In this document: positions 8,957 through 18,742 of the stretch, in pieces
How positions within the stretch are numbered: position 1 is the first letter of the stretch
Layout of the letters: each line of letters begins with the position of its first letter
Source of the DNA: Vibrio maritimus
GTDB lineage: Bacteria; Pseudomonadota; Gammaproteobacteria; Enterobacterales; Vibrionaceae
Direction: 5' to 3'
Assembly (NCBI GenBank): GCA_000755425.1
Contig: BBMT01000001.1
Location: 186,001 to 250,000 of the forward strand
Length of the DNA: 64,000 bases
Program-made: the position numbers and the translations under genes
Notes under the pieces: model-generated
Databases searched by the model: none
What the model was told of the DNA's origin: nothing
Seen by the model: only the letters and a program-made list of their open reading frames with translations

Positions 8957-9667
8957 TTATAGGTTGATTGCAGTTTCTAATGCAACGACCATCATATCGT
9001 TGAACGATTTTTGGCGATCTTCTGAGCTTAGTTTCTCACCACGGATGATGTGGTCAGATACAGTCAGTACCGTTAGAGCTTTCGCGCCAAGGTCTGCAGC
9101 AACGCCGTAGATACCCGCCGCTTCCATATCGACACCTAGGATGCCAAGGTGCTTCATTTTGTCGAAGATATCTGCTTCTGGAGTGTAGAACAGATCTGCC
9201 GAGAAGATGTTACCTACTTTAACCGGTACTTCTTTAATACGTGCTTGCTTCACGGCTTCTTCTAGAAGACCGAAATCAGCAATCGCAGCAAAATCGTGGT
9301 CATTGAATCGAATACGGTTCACTTTAGAGTCTGTTGACGCGCCCATACCGATCACAACATCCATTAGGTTTACGTCGTCACGTACCGCACCACAGCTACC
9401 TACGCGAATTACGTTTTTAACGCCGTAATCTTTGATAAGTTCGTGAACGTAGATACAGCAAGAAGGGATGCCCATACCGTGACCCATCACTGACACTCGC
9501 TTGCCTTTATAGGTACCTGTGTAGCCAAACATGTTGCGAACGTCACACACTTTCTCTACGTCTTCTAGGAAAGTTTCTGCGATGTATTGTGCGCGAAGTG
9601 GATCGCCTGGCATTAGTACTGTCTCTGCGAAATCACCTGGTTTTGCATTGATATGAGGGGTTGCCAT
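8957..9667 (-). CDS. deoD: Purine-nucleoside phosphorylase, DeoD type
   Basis: Cytoplasmic hexameric enzyme that splits purine (deoxy)nucleosides with phosphate into base and (deoxy)ribose-1-phosphate for salvage. Typical 236-residue length. Visible motifs are [20 protein letters not shown] at the start, the phosphate-binding [19 protein letters not shown], and [16 protein letters not shown] with the substrate-binding Met-Glu pair; SDHI carries the catalytic Asp. AGGAGCG precedes the ATG. It is a lone gene with its own terminator, not in the deoCABD operon, which fits the second deoD copy of vibrios. Confidence 0.95.
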   Translation of the reverse strand: MATPHINAKPGDFAETVLMPGDPLRAQYIAETFLEDVEKVCDVRNMFGYTGTYKGKRVSVMGHGMGIPSCCIYVHELIKDYGVKNVIRVGSCGAVRDDVNLMDVVIGMGASTDSKVNRIRFNDHDFAAIADFGLLEEAVKQARIKEVPVKVGNIFSADLFYTPEADIFDKMKHLGILGVDMEAAGIYGVAADLGAKALTVLTVSDHIIRGEKLSSEDRQKSFNDMMVVALETAINL

Positions 9668-9911
9668 GGGGGTCGCTCCTAAAGTTTTAACTAATTATGT
9701 TGAACGCTTTGTTCGTTGTTGATGAGGATTTTAACGCGCCCAGTAAGGGCTCTATGAGAGTTTAGTCACAAATTTGTCGGTAACGAACAGAAACTCGCTT
9801 AATGATAACTAATTTTGTTGAAAGTGGTTGGGCAATCGATTTTATCGATGATTGAAAGTGGGGAAAATATTTGTCTCGTGAGTGAACCATTTGTCCGCGG
9901 AAACCATAAAA

Positions 9912-9983
9912 TTGTACAAAAGAAAATTTTGTATCACTTCAGAAAGTGATCTAAAACTTATACATAACCGTATTTTGTACAAT
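9912..9983 (+). promoter_or_regulatory. Control region of the MerR/photolyase operon: repeated TTGTACAA boxes
   Basis: TTGTACAAAA occurs at 9912-9921 and TTTTGTACAAT at 9973-9983, with a partial inverted copy TTTTGTATCA at 9927-9936 and a palindrome ATCACTT-CAGA-AAGTGAT at 9933-9950. Palindromic TTGTACAA boxes upstream of an operon that encodes its own MerR regulator make that regulator the likely binder. The binding itself is inferred. Confidence 0.5.
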
Positions 9984-10014
9984 GTTAGCGAGAGCAAGGT
10001 GTGAGGAAAGGACG

Positions 10015-10964
10015 ATGAGCGAGAAAATTACCGTTGGGATCAGCTCCTGCCTATTAGGCGAAAAAGTGCGTTTCGACTCTGGTCATAAGCAAAGCACGTA
10101 CGTCAACAAAGAACTAAGAGATTACTTCGACTTTGTTTCTGTTTGCCCTGAAGTAGGGATGGGTTTACCAGTGCCAAGGCCAACGATTCGATTGATGAGC
10201 AACGAAGAACGCATCGCACTTGTAGACACCAAAGATGAATCAAATGACCACACAGATGGCATGATGCGTTTTACTCGAGAAAAAGTCGCTGAGTTAGAAG
10301 ACACGGAAATGTGTGGCTACATCGTTTGTGCTAAATCTCCAAGTTGTGGGATGGAGCGTGTGAAGGTTTACACTCGTGGCCATGCTAGAACTGATGGTGT
10401 TGGCTTGTATACCGAGCACTTAATGAAAAAAATGCCTTGGCTGCCAGTTGAGGAAGACGGACGACTCAATGACCCTGTATTGAAAGAGAACTTTGTAGCG
10501 CGTGTTTACAGCTTAAAGGATTTCTATGCATCAATGGGTGGCGAACCAACGCCTGGCAAAATCGTTGCTTTCCATTCTCGTTACAAGTTGACGCTCATGG
10601 CACATGATCCGCAGTCTTACAAGAGTTTGGGACGTCTTGTTGCTAATCAGGCTGACTATCAGCCAGACGAGTTCTATCAAGCCTATCGCCTAGGTTGATG
10701 GAAGGGTTGAAAAACCGCGCAAGCCGAAAAAATGTGACCAACGTGCTGATGCACATTCAAGGGTATTTCAAGCGCTCGCTTAATAAAGATGAGAAAGCGG
10801 AATTAGCCCACGTTATCGATGACTACCGCACTGGACTGCTACCGATATTAGCGCCATTGACGCTGCTTAAACATTACCTCAATGCTTACCCAGATGACTA
10901 TTTGTCACATCAGCAGTTTTTACAGCCTCACCCAGAGGAGATGCGTTTAAGATATGGCTTGTAG
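10015..10964 (+). CDS. DUF523-DUF1722 fusion protein (YbgA-like)
   Basis: Two-domain protein of about 316 residues. The N-terminal DUF523 domain (about 1-150) has SSCLLGEKVRFDSGHK, CPEVGMGLPVPRP and AKSPSCGMERVKVY, with several cysteines. The C-terminal DUF1722 (YbgA) domain starts near residue 190 (FHSRYKLTLMAHDPQSYKSLG). The start ATG at 10015 is preferred because GAGGAAAGG lies just before it. One base appears lost in a T run at 10693-10696, splitting the gene. It heads an operon with MerR and photolyase genes, a common association, but its biochemical function is unknown. Confidence 0.8.
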
Positions 10965-11769
10965 TAATACCTTGAGTAATACCATGTACGCGATCCGTGA
11001 AGTGGCGGATATTACTGGCGTTAAGCCGTTACGCTTCGGGCTTGGCAACGTCGGTACAATTTGATTCAACCACAGCGAACTGACAAAGGACATCGCCTCT
11101 ACACTGAAAAAGATGTTGAGCGTATTAACACTATCCAAAGCTGGCTCAGTAAAGGGGTCTCCATAGGCAAAGTTAAGGCGCTCATTGATTCTGACACTCT
11201 GTCTCAAACTGACATCGAGACCGATCAGTTGGAAGAAGTGACGACGTTACTGGATGCCTCGGCGCTTTAAGCAGTAAAAAGTTGACGTCATTATTGATAC
11301 TGTGTTGAAAGAGTATCCTTTAGATGTGGTGGAGATGAAGTTTGTTATCCCAGTTCTCACCGCGACAGACTACTTAAAACTGAGTCCTAAAGCGATACAG
11401 CAATCATTGTTTAAAACAGCGATGATACAAAAGCTTGCCATCATGTCGAATGTAGAGCGCAAACGAAAACGCTCAACATCCACTTTGCTGGTTAGCATGG
11501 ATGTTACCGGCAATCTATTTGCCTGGCTGAATTATGCAAGGTTGTCTGAACAGGGCATCAATGTCACCTTCATTGATGGGGTCGAAGATGTGTCTGCGCT
11601 TCAGGTGGATTCAGTGAACTTCGACTCGGTACATCTCTTCGCGGAGAAATCCTTATCTGAAAAACAACTTGATGCAATTCGAGTGCAGCGTGAGCAAGAC
11701 AAACCGGCTTGGGTATTGTCTCCCGTCATTGAGCACTTAATCAGTAATAATGCGGGTAAGCTGTCATGA
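10954..11769 (+). CDS. MerR-family regulator of the photolyase operon (three frame breaks)
   Basis: The N-terminal MerR winged helix reads YAIREVADITGVKP, then (after a break at 11026-11029) VTLRAWQRRYNLIQPQRT and KGHRLYTEKDVERI. Further single-base losses near 11265-11268 and 11276-11283 are needed to join the C-terminal half, which looks like a cobalamin-binding-type fold (LVSMDVTGNLFAWLNYARLS) but lacks a clear DxHxxG motif, so direct B12 sensing is doubtful. The start at 10954 overlaps the upstream gene by 11 bp; ATG 10984 is the alternative. The stop overlaps phr in ATGA. Relatives repress light- or stress-induced photolyase genes. Confidence 0.75.
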
Positions 11770-13172
11770 AACTAATGCTGTTTAATCGTGATCTTAGAAC
11801 CATTGATAATACAGCGCTCATCGCTGCTATTGATGGTGTCACACCTGTGGTCGCCTGTTTCATCATTGCGCCGCAGCAATGGGCTGAGCATGACCTTGCT
11901 CCTATCCAAGCCGATTTGATATTTAGACGTTTGAGAGAGCTTGAAAACGAGCTCAGTGCGCTGAACATACCTTTGTTAGTGGCGAGTGCTGATAACTTCG
12001 ATGGAGCGAATCAGTGGCTTGTAGAGCTCTGTACCAAACATGATATTGGTGATATCTACTTAAACCGCGATTACGAGTTCAATGAACGTCAGCGAGTAGA
12101 GCAACTGGAGTTGCTGGCGGCTACAAATGGCATAAGTGTGAATGCCTTCCATGACAAGTGCATGTTGTTGCCAGGTAGTGTTCTCAATAAGCAAGGCGGT
12201 TACTTTAAAGTTTTCACGCCCTTTAGAAAGGCATGGCAAAATCAGTTTTCAAGAGCTGAAGTTGTTAAGCCACCAGTCTCCGCACCATGTACTGCAGACT
12301 TTCAAGGTTTAAGTTCTTTGGAGGAATGCTTTACTTATCCAAGACAAGATAGCCGTCAATACCATGTATCGACAGATTCAATATTGACCCGTTTGAGGCA
12401 GTTCTCTGATGAATCCGTACGCAATTATCACAATGAACGTGACATTCCGGCGATTGATGGCACAAGTCAATTGAGTCCCTACTTAGCGATTGGCGCGTTG
12501 TCCGTTCGTCAATGCATAGCACGTCTTTACTATGATGCTGAGGGAGAGCCTTTGTCCGAAGGGGCGCAAGTATGGCTCAGTGAGCTTATTTGGCGAGAGT
12601 TCTACCAGCATCTCACCCACTTTGAACCAAAGCTCTCGAAGCACAAAGGCTATCTAGAGTGGGAGAAGGGGCTACGCTGGCCTGGAGAGGATGTGTGGTT
12701 TGACCGTTGGTGTGAAGGAAAAACAGGGTATCCGATCGTGGATGCGGCGATGCAGCAGCTTAACCAGACAGGTTGGATGCACAACAGACTGCGAATGATT
12801 GTTGCGAGTTTCTTGACTAAAGATCTCAACATCGATTGGCGTCGAGGTGAGCGTTACTTTATGAGCAAACTGGTGGATGGCGACTTTGCAGCGAATAACG
12901 GCGGATGGCAGTGGTGTGCGTCAACAGGGTGTGATGGACAGCCCTATTTTCGGATTTTTAATCCCATCACCCAAGGTGAGCGATTCGATTCCCAAGGCGA
13001 ATTTGTGCGCACTTGGTTGCCTGAGCTTCGCGATGTGCCTAACAAATTTATCCATAAGCCATGGACGTGGCCGCACTTCGGTGATGTGGCATATCCGGCA
13101 CCAATAGTTGATCACAAGACGCAAAGAGAGATAACCTTAGCTCTATACAAAGAAGCTAAGGATCAATATTGA
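11766..13172 (+). CDS. phr: Deoxyribodipyrimidine photo-lyase (class I CPD photolyase)
   Basis: Uses blue light, FADH- and an antenna chromophore to split cyclobutane pyrimidine dimers in DNA. Length 468 is typical. The N-terminal antenna-binding alpha/beta domain starts LMLFNRDLRTIDNTAL; the C-terminal FAD-binding domain shows LSPYLAIGALSVRQC, SELIWREFYQHL, GYPIVDAAMQQL, GWMHNRLRMI and DFAANNGGWQWCASTGCDG. Translation is coupled to MerR through an ATGA overlap and to the next gene through TGATG. Confidence 0.95.
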   Translation: MKLMLFNRDLRTIDNTALIAAIDGVTPVVACFIIAPQQWAEHDLAPIQADLIFRRLRELENELSALNIPLLVASADNFDGANQWLVELCTKHDIGDIYLNRDYEFNERQRVEQLELLAATNGISVNAFHDKCMLLPGSVLNKQGGYFKVFTPFRKAWQNQFSRAEVVKPPVSAPCTADFQGLSSLEECFTYPRQDSRQYHVSTDSILTRLRQFSDESVRNYHNERDIPAIDGTSQLSPYLAIGALSVRQCIARLYYDAEGEPLSEGAQVWLSELIWREFYQHLTHFEPKLSKHKGYLEWEKGLRWPGEDVWFDRWCEGKTGYPIVDAAMQQLNQTGWMHNRLRMIVASFLTKDLNIDWRRGERYFMSKLVDGDFAANNGGWQWCASTGCDGQPYFRIFNPITQGERFDSQGEFVRTWLPELRDVPNKFIHKPWTWPHFGDVAYPAPIVDHKTQREITLALYKEAKDQY

Positions 13173-14083
13173 TGTTACGTAAGACCTTACTGGCAGCTTG
13201 CTTAGGATTTTCTCAGTGGCTAAGCGCAGCGACTTTTGAGCTCCCAACCGATGGTAGTAATATGGTTGGAACGCTCCAGTATCACAGCGTTGAAGCGGGT
13301 GAGACCATGTCAGATATCGCTAAGCGTTACGATGTGGGCTTTTTGTCGCTGATGGCCGCCAACAAGGGCGTGGACCCATTTTTGCCATCCGAAGGCTACG
13401 TATTGACGATACCGTCTCAGGCAATTCTTCCTGAGGTGGATTATGAAGGTATCGTGATCAACTTGGCTGAACTACGTCTGTATTACTTTGAGCCAGACAA
13501 GAACGTGGTGCATATTTTCCCAGTCGGCATTGGACGTATTGGTCAAGACACACCAGAAATGACCACGACGATAAGTCAATTGCGTGAAAATCCAACGTGG
13601 ACTCCGCCTACGTCTATCCGTAAAGACTATCTAGCAAAAGGGATTGAACTTCCGGATGTTGTGCCGGCAGGCCCTGAAAATCCGCTCGGTGATTACGCGA
13701 TGCGCCTTGCTTACGGTACTGGTAGTTATTTGATTCACGGTACCAACAAAGATTTCGGCATTGGGCTGCGCGTGAGTGCTGGATGTATTCGAATGGATCC
13801 TAAAGACATTGATTGGCTGTTCTATCAAGTGAAGCTTGGCACTAAGGTTCGAGTAATTGATGAACCAATCAAAATAGCGCTTGAGCCGGATAGAAGCGTC
13901 TTTATCGAGGCTCACGAACCACTTACCCGTAGCGACGGCACCAAAAAGGCGATGGAGCTTCCTCAAGAGCTAACATGGTGGTTAGAAGAGTATGGAATCC
14001 GAGACCAAATTGCTCGTGCAGCGGTATTGGCTCAAAACGGCGTACCTGTTGAGGTGGTGCCAGCGATGGAAGACCTAGAGTAA
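13172..14083 (+). CDS. Periplasmic L,D-transpeptidase (YkuD/ErfK family) with LysM
   Basis: Cell-wall enzyme that links peptidoglycan stems or attaches Lpp to diaminopimelate. Residues 1-22 form a signal peptide (LLAACLGFSQWLSAA). A LysM-type peptidoglycan-binding segment lies at about 38-85 (HSVEAGETMSDIAKRYDVG; SEGYVLTIPSQ), followed by the YkuD catalytic domain with the His motif IHGTNKDFGIG and the nucleophile motif SAGCIRM (SxGCxR). The start overlaps the photolyase stop (TGATG), so it is translationally coupled. The major outer-membrane lipoprotein lpp, a known substrate type, is encoded next door on the other strand. Length 303. Confidence 0.9.
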   Translation: MLRKTLLAACLGFSQWLSAATFELPTDGSNMVGTLQYHSVEAGETMSDIAKRYDVGFLSLMAANKGVDPFLPSEGYVLTIPSQAILPEVDYEGIVINLAELRLYYFEPDKNVVHIFPVGIGRIGQDTPEMTTTISQLRENPTWTPPTSIRKDYLAKGIELPDVVPAGPENPLGDYAMRLAYGTGSYLIHGTNKDFGIGLRVSAGCIRMDPKDIDWLFYQVKLGTKVRVIDEPIKIALEPDRSVFIEAHEPLTRSDGTKKAMELPQELTWWLEEYGIRDQIARAAVLAQNGVPVEVVPAMEDLE

Positions 14084-14133
14084 CCGCATCTTGAGCGGCG
14101 GAAATAATTAGGTTGTGTCACTTAAAGCAGATA

Positions 14134-14164
14134 TAAAAAAACGCCCACGATATCGTGGGCGTTT
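14134..14164 (-). terminator. Intrinsic terminator of lpp
   Basis: ACGCCCACGATATCGTGGGC forms a perfect palindromic stem with a run of U on the minus strand, 20 bp after the lpp stop. It may also stop transcription from the left. Confidence 0.85.
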
Positions 14165-14185
14165 CTCATTGTCTTAACTAGCGTC

Positions 14186-14434
14186 TTACTTAGTGTAAGA
14201 TTGAGCGATGTTGTCGATACGCTCGTTTGCACGTTCAGCTTCTTCTTGAGCTGCCATTGCATTCTTGTTGCCTGCTTGTACTTCATTTTTAAGCGCTTGA
14301 ACGTCTGCACTTAGCTGGCTAACTTGGTTGCTTAGGTCATCCATTTTTGCTGTTGTTGCTTCATCTGGACCAGACGCACAACCTGCAAGTAGTAAAACTG
14401 ACGATGCTGCAGCTGCAATTAAAACTTTCTTCAT
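14186..14434 (-). CDS. lpp: Major outer-membrane lipoprotein Lpp (Braun-type)
   Basis: 82-residue lipoprotein. The signal peptide ends in the lipobox LLAGCAS, with the lipidated Cys at residue 19. The rest is one long heptad coiled coil (DDLSNQVSQLSADVQALKNE; AERANERIDNIAQSYTK) that forms the trimeric stalk and ends in Lys, the residue that L,D-transpeptidases attach to peptidoglycan. GGAG precedes the ATG and a strong hairpin terminates the transcript, as usual for this abundant mRNA. Confidence 0.95.
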   Translation of the reverse strand: MKKVLIAAAASSVLLLAGCASGPDEATTAKMDDLSNQVSQLSADVQALKNEVQAGNKNAMAAQEEAERANERIDNIAQSYTK

Positions 14435-14623
14435 TATAAGCTCCTTCAGGATTAGTATTTAGAACAGCCCTGCAACTTGATTGTTCGCATAAAGGCTATT
14501 TCTGAGTTTAGTGCCAAATTATAAGAAACGCAAATTATTTAAAAGTCAGAAAAACCAAAAAATTACGCCATTTTAGGGTTAACCTTCCTTTGTCTTAATT
14601 ATGAGATTAACCTCAGCAGTATT

Positions 14624-14644
14624 AATGTGACCTGTGTCACGTAG
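14624..14644. promoter_or_regulatory. CRP-like binding site upstream of rhlE and lpp
   Basis: AATGTGACCTGTGTCACG fits TGTGA-N6-TCACA in 9 of 10 core positions. It lies between the divergent lpp and rhlE genes, with a TATACT -10-like element at 14654-14659. Which gene it serves is not settled. Confidence 0.5.
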
Positions 14645-14845
14645 ATAGAAACGTATACTGATAAGTCTCTGTAACTGCTGATTTTATTTTTTCTAGGTTA
14701 ATAAATGAGCAATTGTGACTCAGGCTTCTCCTACAATGTGTATATCGACCAATTTTTCACCTCGATTGTTCGCTGGTGACAAGGAGAATTATCGGGTATC
14801 ATGCGCGCTCATTTTTAGCCTGCAACTGTCTGAGGAGAACTTGCA

Positions 14846-16176
14846 TTGCAATTTAAAGAACTTGGCCTAGATAACCGACTATTGAAGAACTTAAGTCATT
14901 ACGACTTTAAAAAAGCGACTGACATCCAGAAACAAGCTATTCCGGTAGCAATTGCTGGTAAAGATTTGCTGGCGTCTTCAAAAACGGGCTCTGGCAAGAC
15001 TTTGGCATTTGTATTGCCGATGCTGCATAAATCTCTTAAGAACAAAGCATTTTCTGCAAAAGATCCACGTGGTGTGATTCTGGCGCCAACGCGTGAATTG
15101 GCAAAGCAGGTATACGGTGAGCTTAAATCTATGCTAGGTGGTTTGTCTTACGAGGCAACACTTATCCTAGGTGGCGAAAACTTTAATGACCAAGTGAAAG
15201 CGCTACGTCGTTTTCCAAAGTTTATTGTTGCAACGCCGGGACGCTTGGCTGACCACTTAGAGCACCGTTCACTGTTTTTAGACGGTTTGGAAACTTTGGT
15301 TCTAGATGAAGCTGACCGTATGTTGGATCTCGGTTTTGCTCCAGAACTTCGCCGCATCCACAACGCAGCGAAACACCGCCGCCGTCAAACATTGATGTTT
15401 TCTGCGACGCTTGATCACGCTGAAGTCAACGACATTGCAGCAGAGATGTTGGATGCACCAAAACGTATCTCGATTGGTGTCTCGAACGAAGAGCACAAAG
15501 ACATCACTCAGAAATTCTACCTTTGTGATCACTTAGATCATAAAGAAGCGTTGCTAGAGCGTATCCTTGAAGAAGCCGAGTACAAGCAGGTGATCATCTT
15601 TACTGCGACTCGTGTTGATACTGACCGTTTGACTAAATGGCTCAATGAGAAACAGCTTAAGGCTATCGCATTAAGCGGTAATCTAAACCAGACTCAGCGC
15701 AACACCATTATGAGTCAGTTTGAACGTCACGTATTTAAGATCTTGGTGACCACAGATGTGGCTTCACGAGGTCTAGACATTGCAACAGTGACTCACGTGA
15801 TTAACTTCGATATGCCAAAACACACCGAAGAGTATGTGCACCGTGTAGGTCGTACTGGCCGTGCAGGTAATAAAGGTGATGCAATCTCCTTGGTTGGTCC
15901 AAAAGACTGGGATAGCTTTAAACGTGTTGAGGCTTTCCTTCAGCAAGATATTAGCTTCTCGGCACTAGAAGGTCTGAAAGGCAAGTTTAAAGCTTCCGCC
16001 CTAAGAAACCGGCCTTCAAGAAGAAAGCGCAAGCCGCTAAAGGTAAAGCACAGCAGAAGAAGGCAGCGCCTAAGAAGCCAGCTAATCGCGATAAAACCTT
16101 CTATAAGAATGTGGCTGTGGGTGATTCGGTATTCATTCCGAAGAAAAAGCCGAAGCCAGAAGCTGATAGCGAGTAA
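14846..16176 (+). CDS. rhlE: ATP-dependent DEAD-box RNA helicase, RhlE-like
   Basis: Cytoplasmic RNA helicase for ribosome assembly or RNA turnover. Motifs in order: Q motif (KKATDIQKQAIPVA), motif I SSKTGSGKT, Ia APTRELAKQV, Ib TPGRLADH, II VLDEADRML, III SATLDH, then in the second RecA domain IFTATRVDTDRL, TDVASRGLDIA and VHRVGRTGRAG. The start is TTG 14846 with GAGGAG 8 bp upstream. The frame breaks near 15990-15995 (one G lost); the restored tail is Lys-rich and basic (AQAAKGKAQQKKAAPKKPAN) and ends at TAA 16174-16176, about 443 residues. A terminator follows. Confidence 0.9.
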
Positions 16177-16229
16177 AACTGACTATCCTTCACTTGCTGC
16201 ACTCAGTTAGCAGTTGAGAGTATTTCTAG

Positions 16230-16265
16230 AAAGCCTTGTCGCGAATGTGACAAGGCTTTTTTCGT
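16230..16265 (+). terminator. Intrinsic terminator after rhlE
   Basis: AAAGCCTTGTC pairs with GACAAGGCTTT around GCGAATGT, followed by six T. Confidence 0.85.
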
Positions 16266-16326
16266 TTCTTTGCCCACATAAAACCACTATTGAAGTTAGG
16301 TTTCTAGTAAAGGTAACAATCTATAT

Positions 16327-16351
16327 GTCAATTTTTCTTAAGGTTTACTGA
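16327..16351 (+). promoter_or_regulatory. Putative LysR operator upstream of the first DUF1989 gene
   Basis: GTCAATT-TTTCTTAAGGTTTACTGA, 25 bp, recurs with one mismatch upstream of the second DUF1989 gene at 18600-18624. A shorter relative, TTCTTTAAGGTTAGTTA (18531-18547), lies just ahead of the LysR gene. The shared site strongly suggests one regulator for both genes, most likely that LysR protein. Confidence 0.6.
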
Positions 16352-16499
16352 TTTAGACTTCAAGGAAAACTCGCTTAATCTACACCCATCGACAAAGCGA
16401 ACCAACAAACGCGATGATCGATTTCCTGTCTAAACAGAAGTCGTGCATGGAACCCACGGCCATGACCGAAAAGGAATCCACAGCTATAGGTTTAATACT

Positions 16500-17549
16500 A
16501 TGACTGAACTATCTATGACCGAACTATGCAAACCATGTGTTGAAGTGACAAAAGATTTAGAGAACTTTGATTCAAACTACAACGCAGACGTTGATCCGGT
16601 AAAAACGTTTTCCGACTCAGTAAGTCCAGATTTGGCTTTCTATGAGCGTGTTCGTGATACCAAGCGTAATGGCTCACGCCAATTGGTGTACACTGATGTG
16701 CTTGAACGTGAAACGGGTAACGCCTTTCTGGTGAAAGCGGGTCAGGTGATTCGCATTGAGCAGCGTCCAAACGCAGAAGGCAATAACGGCCGAACGCAAA
16801 TTATGGATGTGCTGATGGTCACGCCAGATCTGCAGCAATACTCAGATCATTTGAACTCAACGGCAATGGATGGTTTTAACCAGCGACTGTACTCAGGTAT
16901 TTGGACGCAATCACGTCACTTTAGAAAAATGGCGACACTTGTTGAAGACGAGTTTCCGTATGATGAGTTGCCTGATGGTTTCACTCATATCTGGTTGGCG
17001 GCGCATTGTTCTCCAGAGTACATAGGCTTGGCGCATGGATTGGAGAAAGTCACCAACAGCTGTCATGAGAATTTCTTGCATGGTTTCTCAAGAATTCCGG
17101 CTATTGCTAACATTCGTGATGAAAAACTGAAGCGCGAAGTGTGTCAGTTCTTAGCTGACCGCAATGATTGGAACATTTTCCAAGGCAACCAGTTCATGTT
17201 GGATGAGCAAAATATTACTCGAGCTCGCATGTGCCCGACGCCGCCAGTGAAAGATGGTACGGCCATTGAGTGGTATGCAGAACAGGACATGTACGTAGTA
17301 ATTTCTAACTGCCCGTATGGTGACCAGCATACGTGCTACACCGAAATAAAGAATAACAACGTGTTTATTGAAGTGTATGACACTGGGATAGCGCCATACT
17401 CACAGCGCTCGACTGACCGCATTCAAGGTTGGGAAGAGGCGGCATGGGCGCGTGTAGAAGCGCGTGGAGGTAAACTTGCTGAGCAACAAACAATGGAACC
17501 TGTTGAGTTAACCTTGCCTTTTGATGTGATTTCATTGAAAGGAAAATAA
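16500..17549 (+). CDS. DUF1989 (urea carboxylase-associated) family protein, copy 1
   Basis: A 349-residue member of the DUF1989 family, whose studied members are deiminase-like enzymes associated with urea or guanidine carboxylases. Key features: AFLVKAGQVIRIEQRPNAEG, TPDLQQYSDHLNST, the Cys/His-rich AAHCSPEY and NSCHENFLHG, and YVVISNCPYGDQ near the C-terminus; these conserved Cys and His are candidate metal ligands. The start ATG 16500 is chosen over upstream frames; ATG 16515 is possible. It is roughly half identical to the copy at 18743. No carboxylase or allophanate hydrolase is nearby, so the substrate is unknown. Confidence 0.75.
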   Translation: MTELSMTELCKPCVEVTKDLENFDSNYNADVDPVKTFSDSVSPDLAFYERVRDTKRNGSRQLVYTDVLERETGNAFLVKAGQVIRIEQRPNAEGNNGRTQIMDVLMVTPDLQQYSDHLNSTAMDGFNQRLYSGIWTQSRHFRKMATLVEDEFPYDELPDGFTHIWLAAHCSPEYIGLAHGLEKVTNSCHENFLHGFSRIPAIANIRDEKLKREVCQFLADRNDWNIFQGNQFMLDEQNITRARMCPTPPVKDGTAIEWYAEQDMYVVISNCPYGDQHTCYTEIKNNNVFIEVYDTGIAPYSQRSTDRIQGWEEAAWARVEARGGKLAEQQTMEPVELTLPFDVISLKGK

Positions 17550-17572
17550 CAGACGGTCGCAGACCAAATAAA

Positions 17573-17599
17573 ATGGCGGTAAATCGTATTTACCGCCAT
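17573..17599. terminator. Hairpin between convergent DUF1989 and LysR genes
   Basis: ATGGCGGTAAAT and ATTTACCGCCAT form a perfect 12-bp stem around CGT. It is likely a shared terminator, although the U tracts are short. Confidence 0.75.
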
Positions 17600-17629
17600 A
17601 AGACCTTTCTACTCAAGCGTTATATGGCG

Positions 17630-18490
17630 TTAGCTGTATAGCGCTCGTATTGCTTTGTGCACTTTTCCAGGTTCACTTCCTATTTTCCAAATGAGCGCCG
17701 CTGGGATTGCTTTTCTCAATGATGGCTCCACATTCAACTTAACAATTTGACCGGACTCTATTTGCGGACGAATAAAAGGTTCGACCGCCATACCCCAACA
17801 CAGTCCATAGCCAATGGCGGTTTTCGCTGCAGAAATGGATTCACATTCCCAGATATTGGGCGAGATTGCCGTATCTGAGTTATTGGTATTATGGGATAGG
17901 TAAGCTTGCCTGTGACGCTGTAAATCTACCAAAGAGACCGTATCGAGTTGAGCTAGCGGGTGCTCGGGGCTGGCGATATAAAGCAGTTCGGCACCTGGGA
18001 GCGAAATTGCGCCGAGGTTGCTGAAAATAGGCTGCTCCAACAGTGTAAAACCAATGTGTGCTTCACCTTTGATGACTGCAGTAATCACTTCCGAAGAAGG
18101 CATCTCTACCAGTTTGAGTTTTAGCCTCGGAAACTTCTCGGCCAACATAGTGAGGATTTCTTTTTCATAAGGCACGCTGTAAACACTATCGAGTGCCAGG
18201 GTGAACTCTGTCTCTTCTTCAGGCTCCAACTCGTTTGCGAGACGTTCAAAGTGCTCACATTGCGCCAAGATAAGCTTGGCTTCTTTCAACAGTACTTCGC
18301 CAGCGGGCGTCAGTGTGGGGTTGCGCGTAGAACGGTCGAATAGCTCTTGGTTCAGGTCAAGCTCTAGATTGGAGACCGTCATGCTAATCGCAGAGTGTGT
18401 TTTCTTCATTTTTCTGGCAGCAGCAGAAAATGAACCGGTTTCAGCGGCGAGAACGAAGGCCTGAAGTTGTAGCAGATTCACGGTTAACAT
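17630..18490 (-). CDS. LysR-family transcriptional regulator of the DUF1989 genes
   Basis: 286 residues. The N-terminal winged helix is clear (LLQLQAFVLAAETGSFSAAA; KKTHSAISMTVSNLELDL; LFDRSTRNPTLTPAGEVLL), followed by a periplasmic-binding-protein-like effector domain. It lies between two DUF1989 paralogues, convergent with the first and divergent from the second. All three upstream regions carry a related TTCTTTAAGG or TTCTTAAGG motif, so it probably controls both DUF1989 genes and itself. The effector is unknown. Confidence 0.85.
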   Translation of the reverse strand: MLTVNLLQLQAFVLAAETGSFSAAARKMKKTHSAISMTVSNLELDLNQELFDRSTRNPTLTPAGEVLLKEAKLILAQCEHFERLANELEPEEETEFTLALDSVYSVPYEKEILTMLAEKFPRLKLKLVEMPSSEVITAVIKGEAHIGFTLLEQPIFSNLGAISLPGAELLYIASPEHPLAQLDTVSLVDLQRHRQAYLSHNTNNSDTAISPNIWECESISAAKTAIGYGLCWGMAVEPFIRPQIESGQIVKLNVEPSLRKAIPAALIWKIGSEPGKVHKAIRALYS

Positions 18491-18599
18491 ATCAGATTTA
18501 CTTACACCTAAAGTGGTCTTTACGTTTATATTCTTTAAGGTTAGTTAAGTGAGTGAGGTTTGCAAGAGGATTGTCCGAGACGGTATTAAATTAGTATCT

Positions 18600-18624
18600 G
18601 TCAATTATTCTTAAGGTTTACTGA
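18600..18624 (+). promoter_or_regulatory. Putative LysR operator upstream of the second DUF1989 gene
   Basis: Second copy of the motif at 16327-16351 (here GTCAATT-ATTCTTAAGGTTTACTGA). It lies in the divergent LysR/DUF1989 interval, 119 bp before the DUF1989 start. Confidence 0.6.
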
Positions 18625-18742
18625 ATTTGTATTTCAGTAAAAGTGACTAATATAGACGGTGTCAGAGGGGAAAACGAAACCAATCGTTTTGACAACATAG
18701 TGGAATGGATGCGCTTTATTAGACATAAAGAAGGTAAAGACC

